From positions 1,364,001 to 1,428,000 of the forward strand of contig JAPTOF010000017.1 in NCBI GenBank assembly GCA_028554755.1: DNA of 64,000 nt, written 5' to 3'. The notes beneath the pieces are model-generated. The model was not told the DNA's origin. It saw only the letters and a program-made list of their open reading frames with translations, and searched no databases. This DNA is from Cordia subcordata. Its lineage: Eukaryota > Streptophyta > Magnoliopsida > Boraginales > Cordiaceae. The position numbers and the translations under genes were made by a program. Below are positions 12,201 through 23,095 of the stretch, piece by piece (position 1 is the first letter of the stretch; every line of letters begins with the position of its first letter).

Positions 12201-15200
12201 GAGGAAGCAGATATTTTGCTTCATAGAAAGAACAATAAGAATGCCATTGAGGAAAAGTGAGATAGGTATGACCTATGGTAGTTTGACAATAGGAGATAGT
12301 GTTCTGGATATGTATAGTAGATTTTACCAAAACATTAACTGGAGGATAATGAAAGATACATGGAGTAACATATAGGTTCAAGATCATTGGACATCATGGT
12401 GAGTATGCTTGCTGCTGTCTGATGGAGGGCTGCAAATGGATGTGGGCATATTTGGTTTTCATCAATTGAATTGGTGTGTTTAGGATGAAGCATTCATGAC
12501 ATAATCTGGAAGAGGACCTCAGCTTTCCTCTAAATCCCAAAGGAACTCCAATATTTGAAGAGTCCAAGGAGTAGCTAAACCAAATCCCATATGTGCCATT
12601 TCTCCTTTAACAAATCCTCAAATAGGAGTAGCTAAACCAAATCCCATATGTGCCATTTCTCCTTTAAGAAATCCTGTGCGAAAGGCATCTGTTGCATAGA
12701 AATATCGCCAACTAGCTCCAAGTAGAAGGAACATGCAGCAGTCAGATGTTTTCAGGTTTTCCATTTGTGATTGAGGTCTTTGCCATTTGAAGAGGAAACT
12801 GTTATCACTAAGTTGCAAGTACATGTTCAAAAGATAGACAAGCATCTGCATAGTTTAATGTCCTTTTTCCCTTAATAATGTTTAACTTTTTTTAAATGAT
12901 TCCACAAGAGACTTAGTAATACTGTAGTATCATATCATGGAAAATGCTATAAAATCTTGTTGGTAATTGCACAAATGATTATCTGTCACTTCGAGATCGT
13001 CTTTGGTTAAACAAAATTTTCATCATATATGTGTTTTTTCTTGTATATGATAATCTCTCATTGGGATAACTGTACTTGGAATAAGGCCTTGGTAACGGGC
13101 CTCTTTTCTTTATAGTATATACTCTTGTACTTTTTCAATATTGATTGTAGTATTGAGTAGCATTCCTCTTTTGCATATCACATGTTGTCTTGGAGTTAAA
13201 ACGTATTCGAACGTCATAATGTATATTCTTACTTACCAATCTCTGTTTCTCGGGATACTTTCCTGCAGCCTTCTTTCTGCCAATAATTTTACTGGAAGGC
13301 TTCCAGAATCTTTCAGAAGCTTAAAGAACTTGACTGATTTGTAAGTGATAAGTATTCATACATACACTGGATCCCGGTTTCAGATATTCAGAATTTCGGG
13401 AATTGTTTGCAATTTCTGGTATTGAAGTTTGTGAAATGTTTCCAGTCGGATAGATGGGAGCTCAATGTCTGGAAGAATACCAGATCTTATTGGCAACTGG
13501 ACATTGTTGGATAGACTGTAAGGACTATTGAATATTACTAGTTTTCTGCTTCTTTAACATGCATAAAATTATTACTTCTTTGAAAACTCTGGTTATGTTA
13601 TGGCATATATATTTCATGATTAATGAAATTTCCTGCAGAGATATGCAAGGCACATCAATGGATGGACCCATTCCTTCTACAATAGGGCAGTTGACAAACT
13701 TGACAGAGTTGTGCGTGCATATTTTTCTTCCTAGCTACTGTCCTGTCTCTATCATAATAAGAAATAATGATAGAATAGAATCTCCACATTTATGGACACC
13801 CTTTTATTTGGGAATGAGAAGTATGTCTGAATTTGCTTTTCACTTCTCAGGAGGATTACTGATCTGAGTGTATCAAATATGACATTTCCCCATTTGCAAG
13901 ACTTGACAAAAATGAAGACACTGTGAGAATGACTTGATTATCTTTGGGAGTTGGAAATCTTTGATTATATACTTTTTTCCCTTCTAAATTTATTACCAAT
14001 CTTGTTTCACAGGATACTAAGGAATTGCTCAATTATTGGCCCAATCCCGAATTACATTGGAGACATGAAGAATTTAAAAACGCTGTAAGTTTGTTTCTTT
14101 CATATTTCAAAAGTTGAAAAATTCAGGGAAATGGTCAAGGACGTGTATATTATTCATCATCATTAAAGGACCTTCAAATTCATTGATGTGATCTGTTGGT
14201 TTGATAGATAAAAGAGTAAACCTTCTACTTGCTAATGCTTCATGGTCGAGTACTAGTCTTCCATGAGGTTTAACTTTTTTCTCGGTGTTGAATGCTTTTC
14301 TAGAAAATCAGAATCGTTTTTCCATATGAGATTTGATTTCTGATATCTAATCTTAAAGGACTTTGATTCCTTGAATGTTTCTATTTCACCACCAGTGTAG
14401 TAGAGATACCTCAGTCAGAATTACACGTCTATGTTGCCACACTACCAGTTGCATGTTTAACACATGCTCCTTCTACTTTAAAGCAAAAACTTAAAATGAA
14501 ATGATAATGTAAAATGCCACAGGCAGCTTCATTACCTAACATTAAACTTGTAATATACTTGTAGTGTCATGGGCAATTTCGAAGGTACTGTCTAACTATA
14601 CTTGTAATGTCACATGCTTGACAACATAGGGTAAATTGTGCCTGTTATATAACTTAATTAAGAAACACTCTGGAAACTCTTCTTGAAACATGATTTTCAG
14701 AAAGTAAAACATGCCTTTGAAGTAATTAATTTCAGGTTTTTGGCAGTGACAGGATAAGAATGACTTAAAAACTGAAACTGTCATGATAAACTTTGTATAT
14801 ATTAGAGTAAACTTTCTTTTTATGACTGATAAACGATTTTATGGGTTTTAAATAGAAACACCGTAAATAAGATGAGGTAAGAGCTATTCAATGGCACCTT
14901 TTGTAAAATGTCAAAGCTTTGTAATACAATCCCTAAGTCTATCATGCTGTATATTATAGTGGTTCAGTTTTATGTTATTTTCAATACATATTTGAACTTC
15001 AATGGTTCTCCTATTCATTTCTTCTGGAGGATCAATAAAACTTCTCTTTGTTAAACTTTGTTCTATGGGTCATCATATCTGATCAAGTTGTGTATGAATA
15101 TTTATGTGCAGAGATTTGAGCTTTAACATGTTGAATGGTCTAATCCCATCGACAATTCAAGGGTTGACAGAATTAGATTATCTGTGAGTAGTTTACTTCA

Positions 15201-18200
15201 GATTGTAATTTGAACTAGCTGATGTCTTCTTTACAAGCTATCTGTTGTTTTGAAGAAGGGAATCTAAATTTCCAAGATGCAGGTTTCTGGCTCATAATTC
15301 ACTTAGTGGTGAGATACCCAGCTGGATATTGAATAGCAAACAGAACATGTTAGTATTTCTTCTAGCTAGATTCTCATCTGCTTCGTATCTCTTCTAGAAA
15401 TAAATGCTCTGATATATCAAGCACAGAGAGAATCATTGCTCATTCTTTTAATTTTTTTATTCTGTTCTTAAATCGTGTTTGATGTCAAGCTTCATTATTG
15501 CCTGAGTTTCCAATCTAAATCAAAAGTTGACATGCTGATGTATTCCAGGGATGTATCTTACAATAATTTTACGCAGCCATCTACCATCCCTTGCCATCCC
15601 AACAGAGTGTAAGCTTCTTTCGATTCTGATATTGACTTGATTTGAGCTCATATTACTAAGAATACTTCCACTTAACAGGAATATGGTCTCTAGTCACTCA
15701 AATTCGACGAGCAGCTCGTGAGTTCCTTAATTTCTTTTTATCTACAGCATTGATTCAGTTATGCTTTATTTATTTATTTATTTTTATTTTTTTGTAAAAG
15801 AATCCAGTGACTTTATTTTTGTTTCAGAACCACTTGGTGTGCAAGGAAGGATCTCCCTTGCAGCAACCCCGAATGTAACTATCCATCAACCATGCTATTA
15901 TTATATGGCAGTGAGCAATTTATTGTTTATGATCTCCATGAACTATTTTGTATACACAGATTATTCACTATTTATAAATTGCGGAGGTAGCGGAATTAAC
16001 TTCCAGGGAAATGAATATGAAGGAGACTTAACAAATGAGGGCCCATCATACTTCTTTGCATCCTCACAGAAGTGGGCTTATAGCAGCACTGGGGTGTACT
16101 TGGCAAATTCTAACGCTAATTACATTGCAACAAACACATTTTCACTAAATGTGAGTGGTGGGGAGTTGTATGAAACTGCTCGTGTTGCCCCTGATTCTCT
16201 CAAGTATTATGGCCTATGCCTGAGAAAGGGTAGCTACAAAGTAAGCCTCCATTTTGCTGAAATCATGTACACTGGTGACCAGACCTTTAGCAGCCTTGGA
16301 AGGCGTGTATTCGATGTAGCAATCCAAGTATGTGGAAAAACTAATTCTCCCATTGACAGTTTAATAATTTTGTTTTAGTTTTGCACTCTCAAAAAATTTT
16401 TCCTGCCAAATTCAGAGAACAGAGAGCAAGTAATTCTCCGCATGATGCACTACTGATTCTGAACTTTATGCAGGGAAGGGTAGTTTTGAGGGATTTCAAC
16501 ATTGCAGAGGAAGCTAAAGGTGTTGGGATAGGAATTACAAAGGACTTCAATGATGTCCTCGTTAATGGTAGCACTCTGGAGATCCACTTGTACTGGACAG
16601 GAAAAGGGACAACTGCTATTCCTGATAGAGGTGTATATGGACCTCTAATTTCTGCAATCTCCGTGACACCAAGTTAGTAACTTTCGGTTCTTCTCACTTC
16701 CTCTTCTCTCTCCACTGTTTATTAATGGAAAGATTCTCCTTCTTGTAGACTTTAATCCTCATTCAGGAATGTTATCTGCTGGAGCAATTGCTGGCATTGT
16801 TGCTGGTTCATGTGTGGCCCTTTTTTTCAGTTTATTTGTACTCTGGAAGGAAGGATATCTAGGAGGGAAAAATGTTGAAGACAAAGGTGAGATACATGAC
16901 ATATGAGAAAGTGTGTAAATCACTCTCTGTCAAAATTTACATGCATGTACAATGCAGTCTATAACTTGACAAAGCAGATGAGAACTTGTATTGAGATTTG
17001 AGTAGTATCTACCAGAAACATGAAGCCATAGATTTCTGTAATCCTTCAAAGAACTTCTTTTAGCTTTAGTAGCACTAATAGCATCTTTCCATATGCCATA
17101 GCATGTGGTATTATAGATCTGTATAACAATTAGGGGTTTATGGTTTAGTTGATTGCATTTACAGCAGCCATCAGTTGAATAAACTTCTAGATGAATAAGA
17201 ATACACTGGCATAATTTTTGTAACTATATCACTTCTAGATGGACATGGATGCATTCTGACATCATTTTCATAACCATATGAAGACCAATAGATTTAAATA
17301 CACATGAACTATCCTTCCAAATGAGACAGTGTTTCTATCTTGTGCATGACTAAGCAGCTTCAACTGTCTGTCTTGTTACAGAACTCCAAGGCCTTGATTT
17401 ACAAACTGGTTATTTCACTTTAAGACAGATCAAAGCTGCTACAAATAACTTTGATCCTGCTAACAAGATTGGTGAAGGAGGGTTTGGCCCGGTTTACAAG
17501 GTAAGTTTTTAATATACGTTTGGTGATTTCAGTTAGTTTTTCAATTAGGCAATACTTTTTTGGTCATAAATTACCCAAATTTTGCCTGGTGAGTTGAGGG
17601 TAAACTCATTTTTTTCCCTATAATAGGTTTTAGCTAACTTTGAAATTGCTCTGTATCTTCTAGGGTGTGTTGAATGATGGTGCAGTGATTGCGGTTAAGC
17701 AGCTTTCATCTAAGTCCAAGCAAGGAAATCGCGAATTTGTTAATGAGATAGGCATGATATCTGCTTTACAACACCCAAACCTTGTGAAGCTTTATGGTTG
17801 TTGTATAGAAGGAAACCAATTGTTACTGGTATATGAATACATGGAAAACAACTCTCTTGCTCGAGCACTTTTTGGTAAGTTCATTGCTAAATGTCTATCC
17901 CATTGCAAACCCTTAAGGTTAATCTTCCTCTGCTTTACAATTTTTAGGCCAAGAGAAGCAGCAATTGAACCTAGACTGGCCAACAAGAAAAAGGATATGT
18001 TTAGGGATTGCAAGAGGCTTAGCATATCTTCATGAGGAATCACGGTTAAAAATTGTCCATAGAGACATAAAGGCTACTAATGTCCTGCTTGATAAGGATC
18101 TAAATGCCAAGATATCAGACTTTGGATTAGCGAAGCTGGATGAAGAAGAAAACACCCATATTAGTACACGGATTGCTGGGACTGTGTAAGCCTTCTCTTT

Positions 18201-21200
18201 TCTCATGGTTTTTTAGCTTGACCATGCACAAATATACATGAGATGGATCTGTGACTTTGGGTTTTTGAAAACTGCTTATGCATGCATAATGGCATAGCTA
18301 TGGTTTCTTCCTGCTGAGAGGACTAACAATTTCATAGTCTGAGCAGCAAGAATACAAATGATTTCAGTATTAAAAGTAGAAGGAAAAGGAATATTTTTTG
18401 ACGGAGAGTTGTTATGAATAGGTTGACTTTTACTGCTTCAGTGTTTTAAGTAACCTGATCTACTAATTCTTCCTATTCACTCCCAAAGTTTTCTCTCTTG
18501 CTGTGTGTAGAATTCTTTTCTGTTGAGTAAAATGCATCTAAAACCACATATTTTGTCAAAGTTGCATAAGAACCTTTGTGATTTCAAAACTCGCTAGTTC
18601 CCCCTTAAGCTATAAAGAATGTGGCTGATCCCCCTTTATATTATAAAGAATGTTGGACAATCGTTCCAAATATTTGGGGTTTTGTGCCGCACTTTTTATA
18701 GCATTACGAGGTATTGCGAGTTCTGAAACACAAGGGTGTTTTATGCAATTTTGATAAAACATAGAAGTTAAAATGCATTTTACCCTTTTCTGTTTTTTTT
18801 GAAAACAAAATCATATAGCCAACAATGAAAATGCTGAAAGTAAGAGTTTCAATTCAATGTAACCAAATTGATTCAAGATTAGGATGAAATACTATGAATT
18901 TCCATATACAAACTGATTGGAAGGCCTATCTATCTATGGATTGTGAACTAATTTGCCCACCTGACATATCACTAGGAAGAATTCAAATTTCGAAATCTGT
19001 CTGGGTGCGAAACTTGTATGAAAATGGTAGCTGTTTGATACTTGTTGGATACTTCTACTCATATGTTGAGTTGAAATATTATCTTTTTCATTTCCCACAC
19101 TTTCCCAAAACTCATTTCACTAGCTAGACAACTTTTAGGTTACTGTTGATATTTTCCTATGCAACTAAGTTATTTTGATTTTTGGCTATAGTTTAACTCA
19201 TTTTAGTTCCTTCATTTCACATTTTGTAACTTGTGTTAGATTTCAATATGATACCAAGTCAATGCAAGTTAATATATTAAGAAAATGAAAATATTAAAAC
19301 AGGATGAGCATTTTTAACATGGTGTATGCACTAGAAGAATTAAAAAGTATAAAGAATCATATTCATTTAATATTGCACATAATTTATTACAACTTCTTTA
19401 TCGATACTTACCAAAGGAGAAGTTAATCATGTTCCATCTGTAGTCTATTCTATTCTTTGAAAAACTTGCCATGGTAACTGGCATCTCTGTGCTGTGTAAC
19501 ATGTCCATGCTTTATACCACATCAGGCTTCAAATAGATGATAGTTCAACCTCCTTTTCTGCTCTGTAATATGGAATATCATCTTACTTTGGAAGAAATAA
19601 TCATCATCATGGTGACATCCAGTGTACAGTTCAGTAAGGAATTGAAAATGTCAACCCTATGCCTCAACTTCTGTTTCAGGATCTGACATATCTATTGCTG
19701 AGAAACATACAACTTAGCTTAACTTAACTTCCACCTAAACAATGCTCCAGCGGAAATGATCATAAAATAAGATCCTGGCAAATTTAATTCTTTCTATAAC
19801 AATAAGTTCTCTTGAACTGGTTCACTATCTATACTGGCTTTCCTATTTAGATATATGCAACCATTCGAATATATAAAAGAGGGGCAATGACTAGAAAGAC
19901 TTGCATATCATTCCAAGGATGGATGGCTCTTAAGTGTAACACTTTCTCCATGTAGTTGCTTGCTTCTATATGACTAGATCTGCTGCAAAATCAACTTGAT
20001 ACTGATGCAACTAAAAAATTCTACCAGTGCTGTTTAATTTGTGTTGTTGCTCAGATTGCATGCTCACAAAATTTTACATTCTAGAGTAGCCTGTGTGATA
20101 AGAGAGAGCAGAATTCTTTTTAATAAATTTATGGAATTGATAAGGGCATTGTTTCTTTTTTCCCTTCTCTATTTTAATTTCACATTTTACAGCGGTTACA
20201 TGGCTCCTGAATATGCAATGAGGGGTTATTTGACGGACAAAGCAGATGTTTACAGCTTTGGAGTTGTTGCACTCGAGATTGTAAGTGGGAAGAGTAACAC
20301 AAATTACAGGCCAAAGGAGGAATTTGTTTATCTGCTTGATTGGGTAAACTGCCTTTAAAATCTTCATTTTCCTATAATGCTATGTTATCGTCTGTAGTTG
20401 CAAAAATGTTGATTTTACTTTTTCTTGCATTAAGCAGCATTTTAAGAAACATAAATCAAAATCTTAAATCCAATCCATATATTGAAGTCTTTGGATATAC
20501 ATGCAATTTCAAAAGCCAGATATACCTCTCAAAGTTGTATACATCCTAAGTTGCTTGTATTTATAAACTGATGCAGAAAGGTAAGTCAAACTTGCAGTCA
20601 GCAGCGACTTAAAAGGTATCGAAATACAAGTGATTACACATAATGATAAACATAAATTTGTTTTTACCACCATGAGCAGGTGATAAGAATGCTGAACACC
20701 CTAGTTAGACCTGAGTATATATTTAACTGAGAACAATTGAGAACAAGAGAAGCAGCAGCTCACAACTGATGTGTTCTTATATATTTTATGCTTCCTTTTT
20801 CTCTGAAATACCTTTTCTGCCTTTTCACAATATAAACTGTTAAAAGTACTCAACTTCCATCCTTGGCGTTTCCATTGTATTCATCAGCATAGTGCATACA
20901 ACATATTTTTTCTTTTTTGGAGGATTTAGTATTGATCTTTTGCTTTTTGTTAATGGGATGTGTAGGCTTATGTGTTACAAGAACAGGGAAATCTCCTAGA
21001 ACTTGTGGATCCAATTCTTGGATCAAACTATCCAGAAGCAGAAGTGATGAGGATGTTAGACGTGGCTCTGCTGTGCACTAACCCCTCCCCTACGCTGAGG
21101 CCATCCATGTCTGCTGTGGTGAGTATGCTTGAGGGAAAACTTCCAGTCCAAGCACCACTAGTAAAGCGTGAAGCGTTAAATGATAACATGAGATTTAAAG

Positions 21201-21394
21201 CCTTCGAGAAATTGGCACTAGACAGCCAAACACAGATATCAACATCCTCACAGGACAGCCAGGTTCAGAAAAGTATCTCCATGGATGGACCTTGGATTGA
21301 TTCCTCGGTTTCTCTCCCTAGCAGGGATCACAATATCAGAGATTCATCGTCAAGCAGGCTCCTTCTAGATCATTATGATGTAAAGTTAAACTAG
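6136..21394 (+). CDS. LRR-malectin receptor-like serine/threonine kinase (LRR-VIII-2 class), 24 exons, 1021 aa
   Basis: Single-pass plasma-membrane receptor kinase. Exons: 6136-6244, 10078-10252, 10820-10891, 11341-11409, 11500-11571, 11659-11730, 13269-13340, 13446-13517, 13639-13710, 13851-13922, 14013-14084, 15112-15183, 15283-15348, 15549-15608, 15679-15717, 15828-15874, 15960-16327, 16474-16672, 16749-16886, 17382-17500, 17664-17874, 17948-18185, 20193-20343, 20966-21394. The sum is 3066 nt, one open frame of 1021 codons plus stop, and every junction is GT-AG. Order: signal peptide (1-29), N-cap, LRRs (about 95-375), malectin-like domain (about 405-593), membrane span (about 604-626), kinase (about 665-940), Ser-rich tail. 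Length and exon phases fit the Arabidopsis At1g53430/At1g07650 type. The start was chosen for the signal peptide and the AAGATGGC context. The kinase looks catalytically competent; the ligand is unknown. Product class is sure, exact orthology is not. Confidence 0.95.
7358..7585. mobile_element. MITE of the TTTGGATTGGCTTTT family, copy 1
   Basis: About 225 bp. Left end GGATATGTTTGGATTGGC; right end AATCCAAACAAGCTT, an imperfect inverted repeat of the left end. The interior (AGTTATATTAAATTTGTAAT, GATTTGGCTTTCAAAAAA) matches the copy at 58508-58725 closely in the same order. Non-coding. Confidence 0.65.
8124..8783. mobile_element. hAT-like non-autonomous element with 8-bp target duplication
   Basis: A 660-bp insertion starting TAGTGATGTCAATGG, whose right end reads TAGGGATGTTAATGG on the minus strand. 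It is flanked by the exact 8-bp direct repeat ATGAAGAA (8116-8123 and 8784-8791), the size hAT transposases generate. The sub-terminal parts are rich in GGGGCGGGA-type sequence and the core is AT-rich with a TA microsatellite. It encodes no transposase; the overlapping short frames near 8550-8830 are incidental. Confidence 0.85.
8875..9473. mobile_element. MITE (about 600 bp) with GTGTTTGG-type inverted ends
   Basis: Left end AGCGTGTTTGGAATAGTCTT followed by ATTTTAAATC. The right end, on the minus strand, reads TGTATTTGTTTGGATCTTAT followed by TTTAAA. The interior is almost pure A/T, with many ATTTTAATTTTT repeats between 9030 and 9300. No coding potential and no clear target duplication. Confidence 0.55.
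10820..15717 (+). CDS. Receptor kinase exons 3-15: leucine-rich repeat array
   Basis: Exons 3 and 5-12 are each exactly 72 nt and exon 4 is 69 nt. All begin and end in the same phase, so each encodes one LRR of about 24 residues with the plant pattern LxxLxLxxNxLxGxIPxxLxxL. Clear examples are [20 protein letters not shown] (exon 3) and [20 protein letters not shown] (exon 5). Exons 13 (66 nt), 14 (60 nt) and 15 (39 nt) carry degenerate terminal repeats and the Ser/Asn-rich linker. The region faces the apoplast and is the likely ligand or co-receptor surface. Confidence 0.9.
12568..12681. repeat. 57-bp tandem duplication in intron 6
   Basis: The block beginning GGAGTAGCTAAACCAAATCC occurs at 12568 and again at 12625, 57 bases apart and nearly identical. 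The 1.5-kb intron 6 (11731-13268) otherwise shows nothing recognisable. Confidence 0.8.
15828..16672 (+). CDS. Receptor kinase exons 16-18: malectin-like domain
   Basis: Exon 16 ends the linker with [13 protein letters not shown]. Exons 17 and 18 encode the domain, starting YSLFINCGG and including [38 protein letters not shown] and [19 protein letters not shown]. These are hallmark blocks of malectin-like domains next to LRRs in LRR-VIII-2 kinases. I place intron 16 at 15875-15959 (85 nt). A second in-phase donor at 15911 would leave only 49 nt, too short for a usual plant intron, and would add 12 residues without family support. Confidence 0.85.
17382..21394 (+). CDS. Receptor kinase exons 20-24: cytoplasmic kinase domain
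   Basis: Gly loop [10 protein letters not shown] (670-679), ATP-binding Lys691 in [18 protein letters not shown] with catalytic Asp789 (an RD kinase), DFGLAKL with Asp807, the activation segment through GYMAPEY, and [20 protein letters not shown]. The C-lobe ends in exon 24 with [15 protein letters not shown], followed by a Ser-rich tail of about 85 residues. All catalytic residues are present, so an active kinase is expected. Intron 22, within the activation segment, is 2.0 kb and carries a long-TIR insertion. Confidence 0.93.
18525..18784. mobile_element. Long-TIR Mutator-like MITE in intron 22
   Basis: A 260-bp element with terminal inverted repeats of roughly 75 bp: left GAGTAAAATGCAT, right (minus strand) GGTAAAATGCAT. 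Homology continues inward through TTGCATAA and AACTCGC on both arms. It is flanked by the exact 10-bp repeat CTTTTCTGTT (18515-18524 and 18785-18794), close to the 9-bp duplication usual for Mutator-type elements. No transposase. Confidence 0.8.
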
Positions 21395-21723
21395 TTGATT
21401 GATCTTGATTCTAAATTATGTACCATTTGAGATTGTGCAGAATTTATAACTCGGGATTGAATATACATATACATGTACACACGTTTTCCAGTTGCTATTG
21501 TTCAGCTTGTGGCTCCTTGCATTAGTGCCTTTTTAATCGCCTAGCTGATGTGGTATCTATACCTTAAATTTACTATTTGTGGAGCCTTTTCCATATGTTT
21601 TTTCCTACCCATCTTACTCAATGCTGGTGCAGCCACATCATTTGATCTGGCGCCATCCATTTTCTGTTGCATCAACGATTGCTGTAATGCTTTCAATGGT
21701 ACTTACATATTGCAGTTCTATCA

Positions 21724-21846
21724 TTTTTTTAATCAGGTGTATGGAATAAGCCATCACTGCCCAATCTTTTCGAGAAAACTTTGTTATTTTTTTATGAGGT
21801 ATTTGGAATAAGTCATCACCACCCAATTTTCTCGAGCAAGCTTTGC
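21724..21846. repeat. About 62-bp imperfect tandem repeat
   Basis: Two adjacent copies share GG(T)ATxTGGAATAAG, CATCAC and CCAATxTTxTCGAG in order, offset by about 61-62 bases. Confidence 0.65.
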
Positions 21847-22397
21847 GTCATAAACCTTTTGTTAATACTTTTTATTCAATAAAATCAGTAGTTAAAATGA
21901 ATATTACAAAGGTTACTAAATATCAGAAGTTGATGTTGTTATGGTCTAAATATTTCAATTTTGATAAAATAGCAAATGATTTTGAACCTTTTGACATAAT
22001 TATACGTTGTAATACTCTTCTCCAAATATGTGAAATTAAAAATACTATAATTTAAGATAAATATATTGTGTCCATTTATATTTATCTTTTATTTTAAGTA
22101 TTATAATATTTTTATTTATACACTTGTTACTGTAAAATTTATATTGCACCTTATGCATCACACGAGTCAAAATACTAGTTTCTTTGTATAAAGCTAGCTA
22201 GTTCTATCAATTAGGAAAAGCTTTCCTCTGGTTCTTAGATATGGGGCAGCGGTGAAACAAGAGAGACTGGGAGCCATATGTCCATTGTGACTGTGTTCAT
22301 GTTTACCATTTTATTTTTATATGTCTTCATGGTTTCTTATTTTTATGTGTTTGATTGTTTTGTGCTTCTAATTGAACCTTCTCGAGGTTAGATACTT

Positions 22398-22575
22398 TTT
22401 TTCCCTTAAGTTAGGGTGTTCTCAAGTCACATTAGACTTGGTGCTAACTCTTTTTGAATCAAGAGTGGTGAAGAAAAATCCCTCAATAACTGTGCTTTCT
22501 AGGATTCAAACTTTTATTCTCCTCTTTACAGAATAAGGCCATTATCATCTCATTCTCAACTAACAGCTTGTTGGT
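22398..22575 (-). repeat. Dispersed repeat, copy 1 (SINE/LINE-tail-like)
   Basis: Shares ordered blocks with 55390-55575: TTAGGGTGT, TTGGACTT/TTAGACTTGG, TTCTCCTCTTTAC, ATCTCA and AACxxCTTGTT. On the minus strand both copies run into an A-rich end, which suggests a retroposed element. The family is not recognised. Confidence 0.45.
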
Positions 22576-23095
22576 AGCTTGAATAATTCATAAAGATTGT
22601 TAAGTTGAGTATGCATCATTTTGATTAATGACCTATTCCAAAATAAACTCTTAAAAGGATGAAGAAGTATTCAACAATGAGATAAAAGAGTAAATTTTAC
22701 CTTTTTTGCTAAATTAGTCAAATAAAACCAATTCCTTTGTTCTTTTCTCACTCTTACATATATAACTCATATATAAAAGGTATAAATTCTAAATAGGATT
22801 TCGTATCTTTCTTTATTTTTAGGAATCCTTGAAACTCAAACAACCATGGCTACCGACTCTATTTCTTCTTAGAAAATGGCCAATTCTCCCAAGCAATATG
22901 AGACTCAAATTAATCCTCAAGTCATGGAGAATAAAGCTATTTAAACTCTTCTTGAAAATAGGTAAGAAAAATAACTAAAATTTGCTTCAAATTTGAGCTT
23001 GAGCCATTCAGATTTTGGTGACAATCAAAGCTGGCCATTGTCAAAGGGGTCTTCAGCTGGAGCTAATAAGCACATGTTATGGCTTTCTTAACCAA

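Larger units (their letters stand above)
21395..23095. other. Downstream region of the receptor kinase, no gene seen
   Basis: Holds the 3' untranslated region. A possible polyadenylation signal AATAAA lies at 21878-21883 but is rather far from the stop. There is an imperfect tandem repeat near 21724-21846 and a dispersed repeat at 22398-22575. I see no exon of another gene. Confidence 0.5.

Noticed and set aside
15911..15959. 49-nt intron in the malectin linker
   Set aside because: Shorter than usual plant introns; the 85-nt alternative restores family-like sequence.
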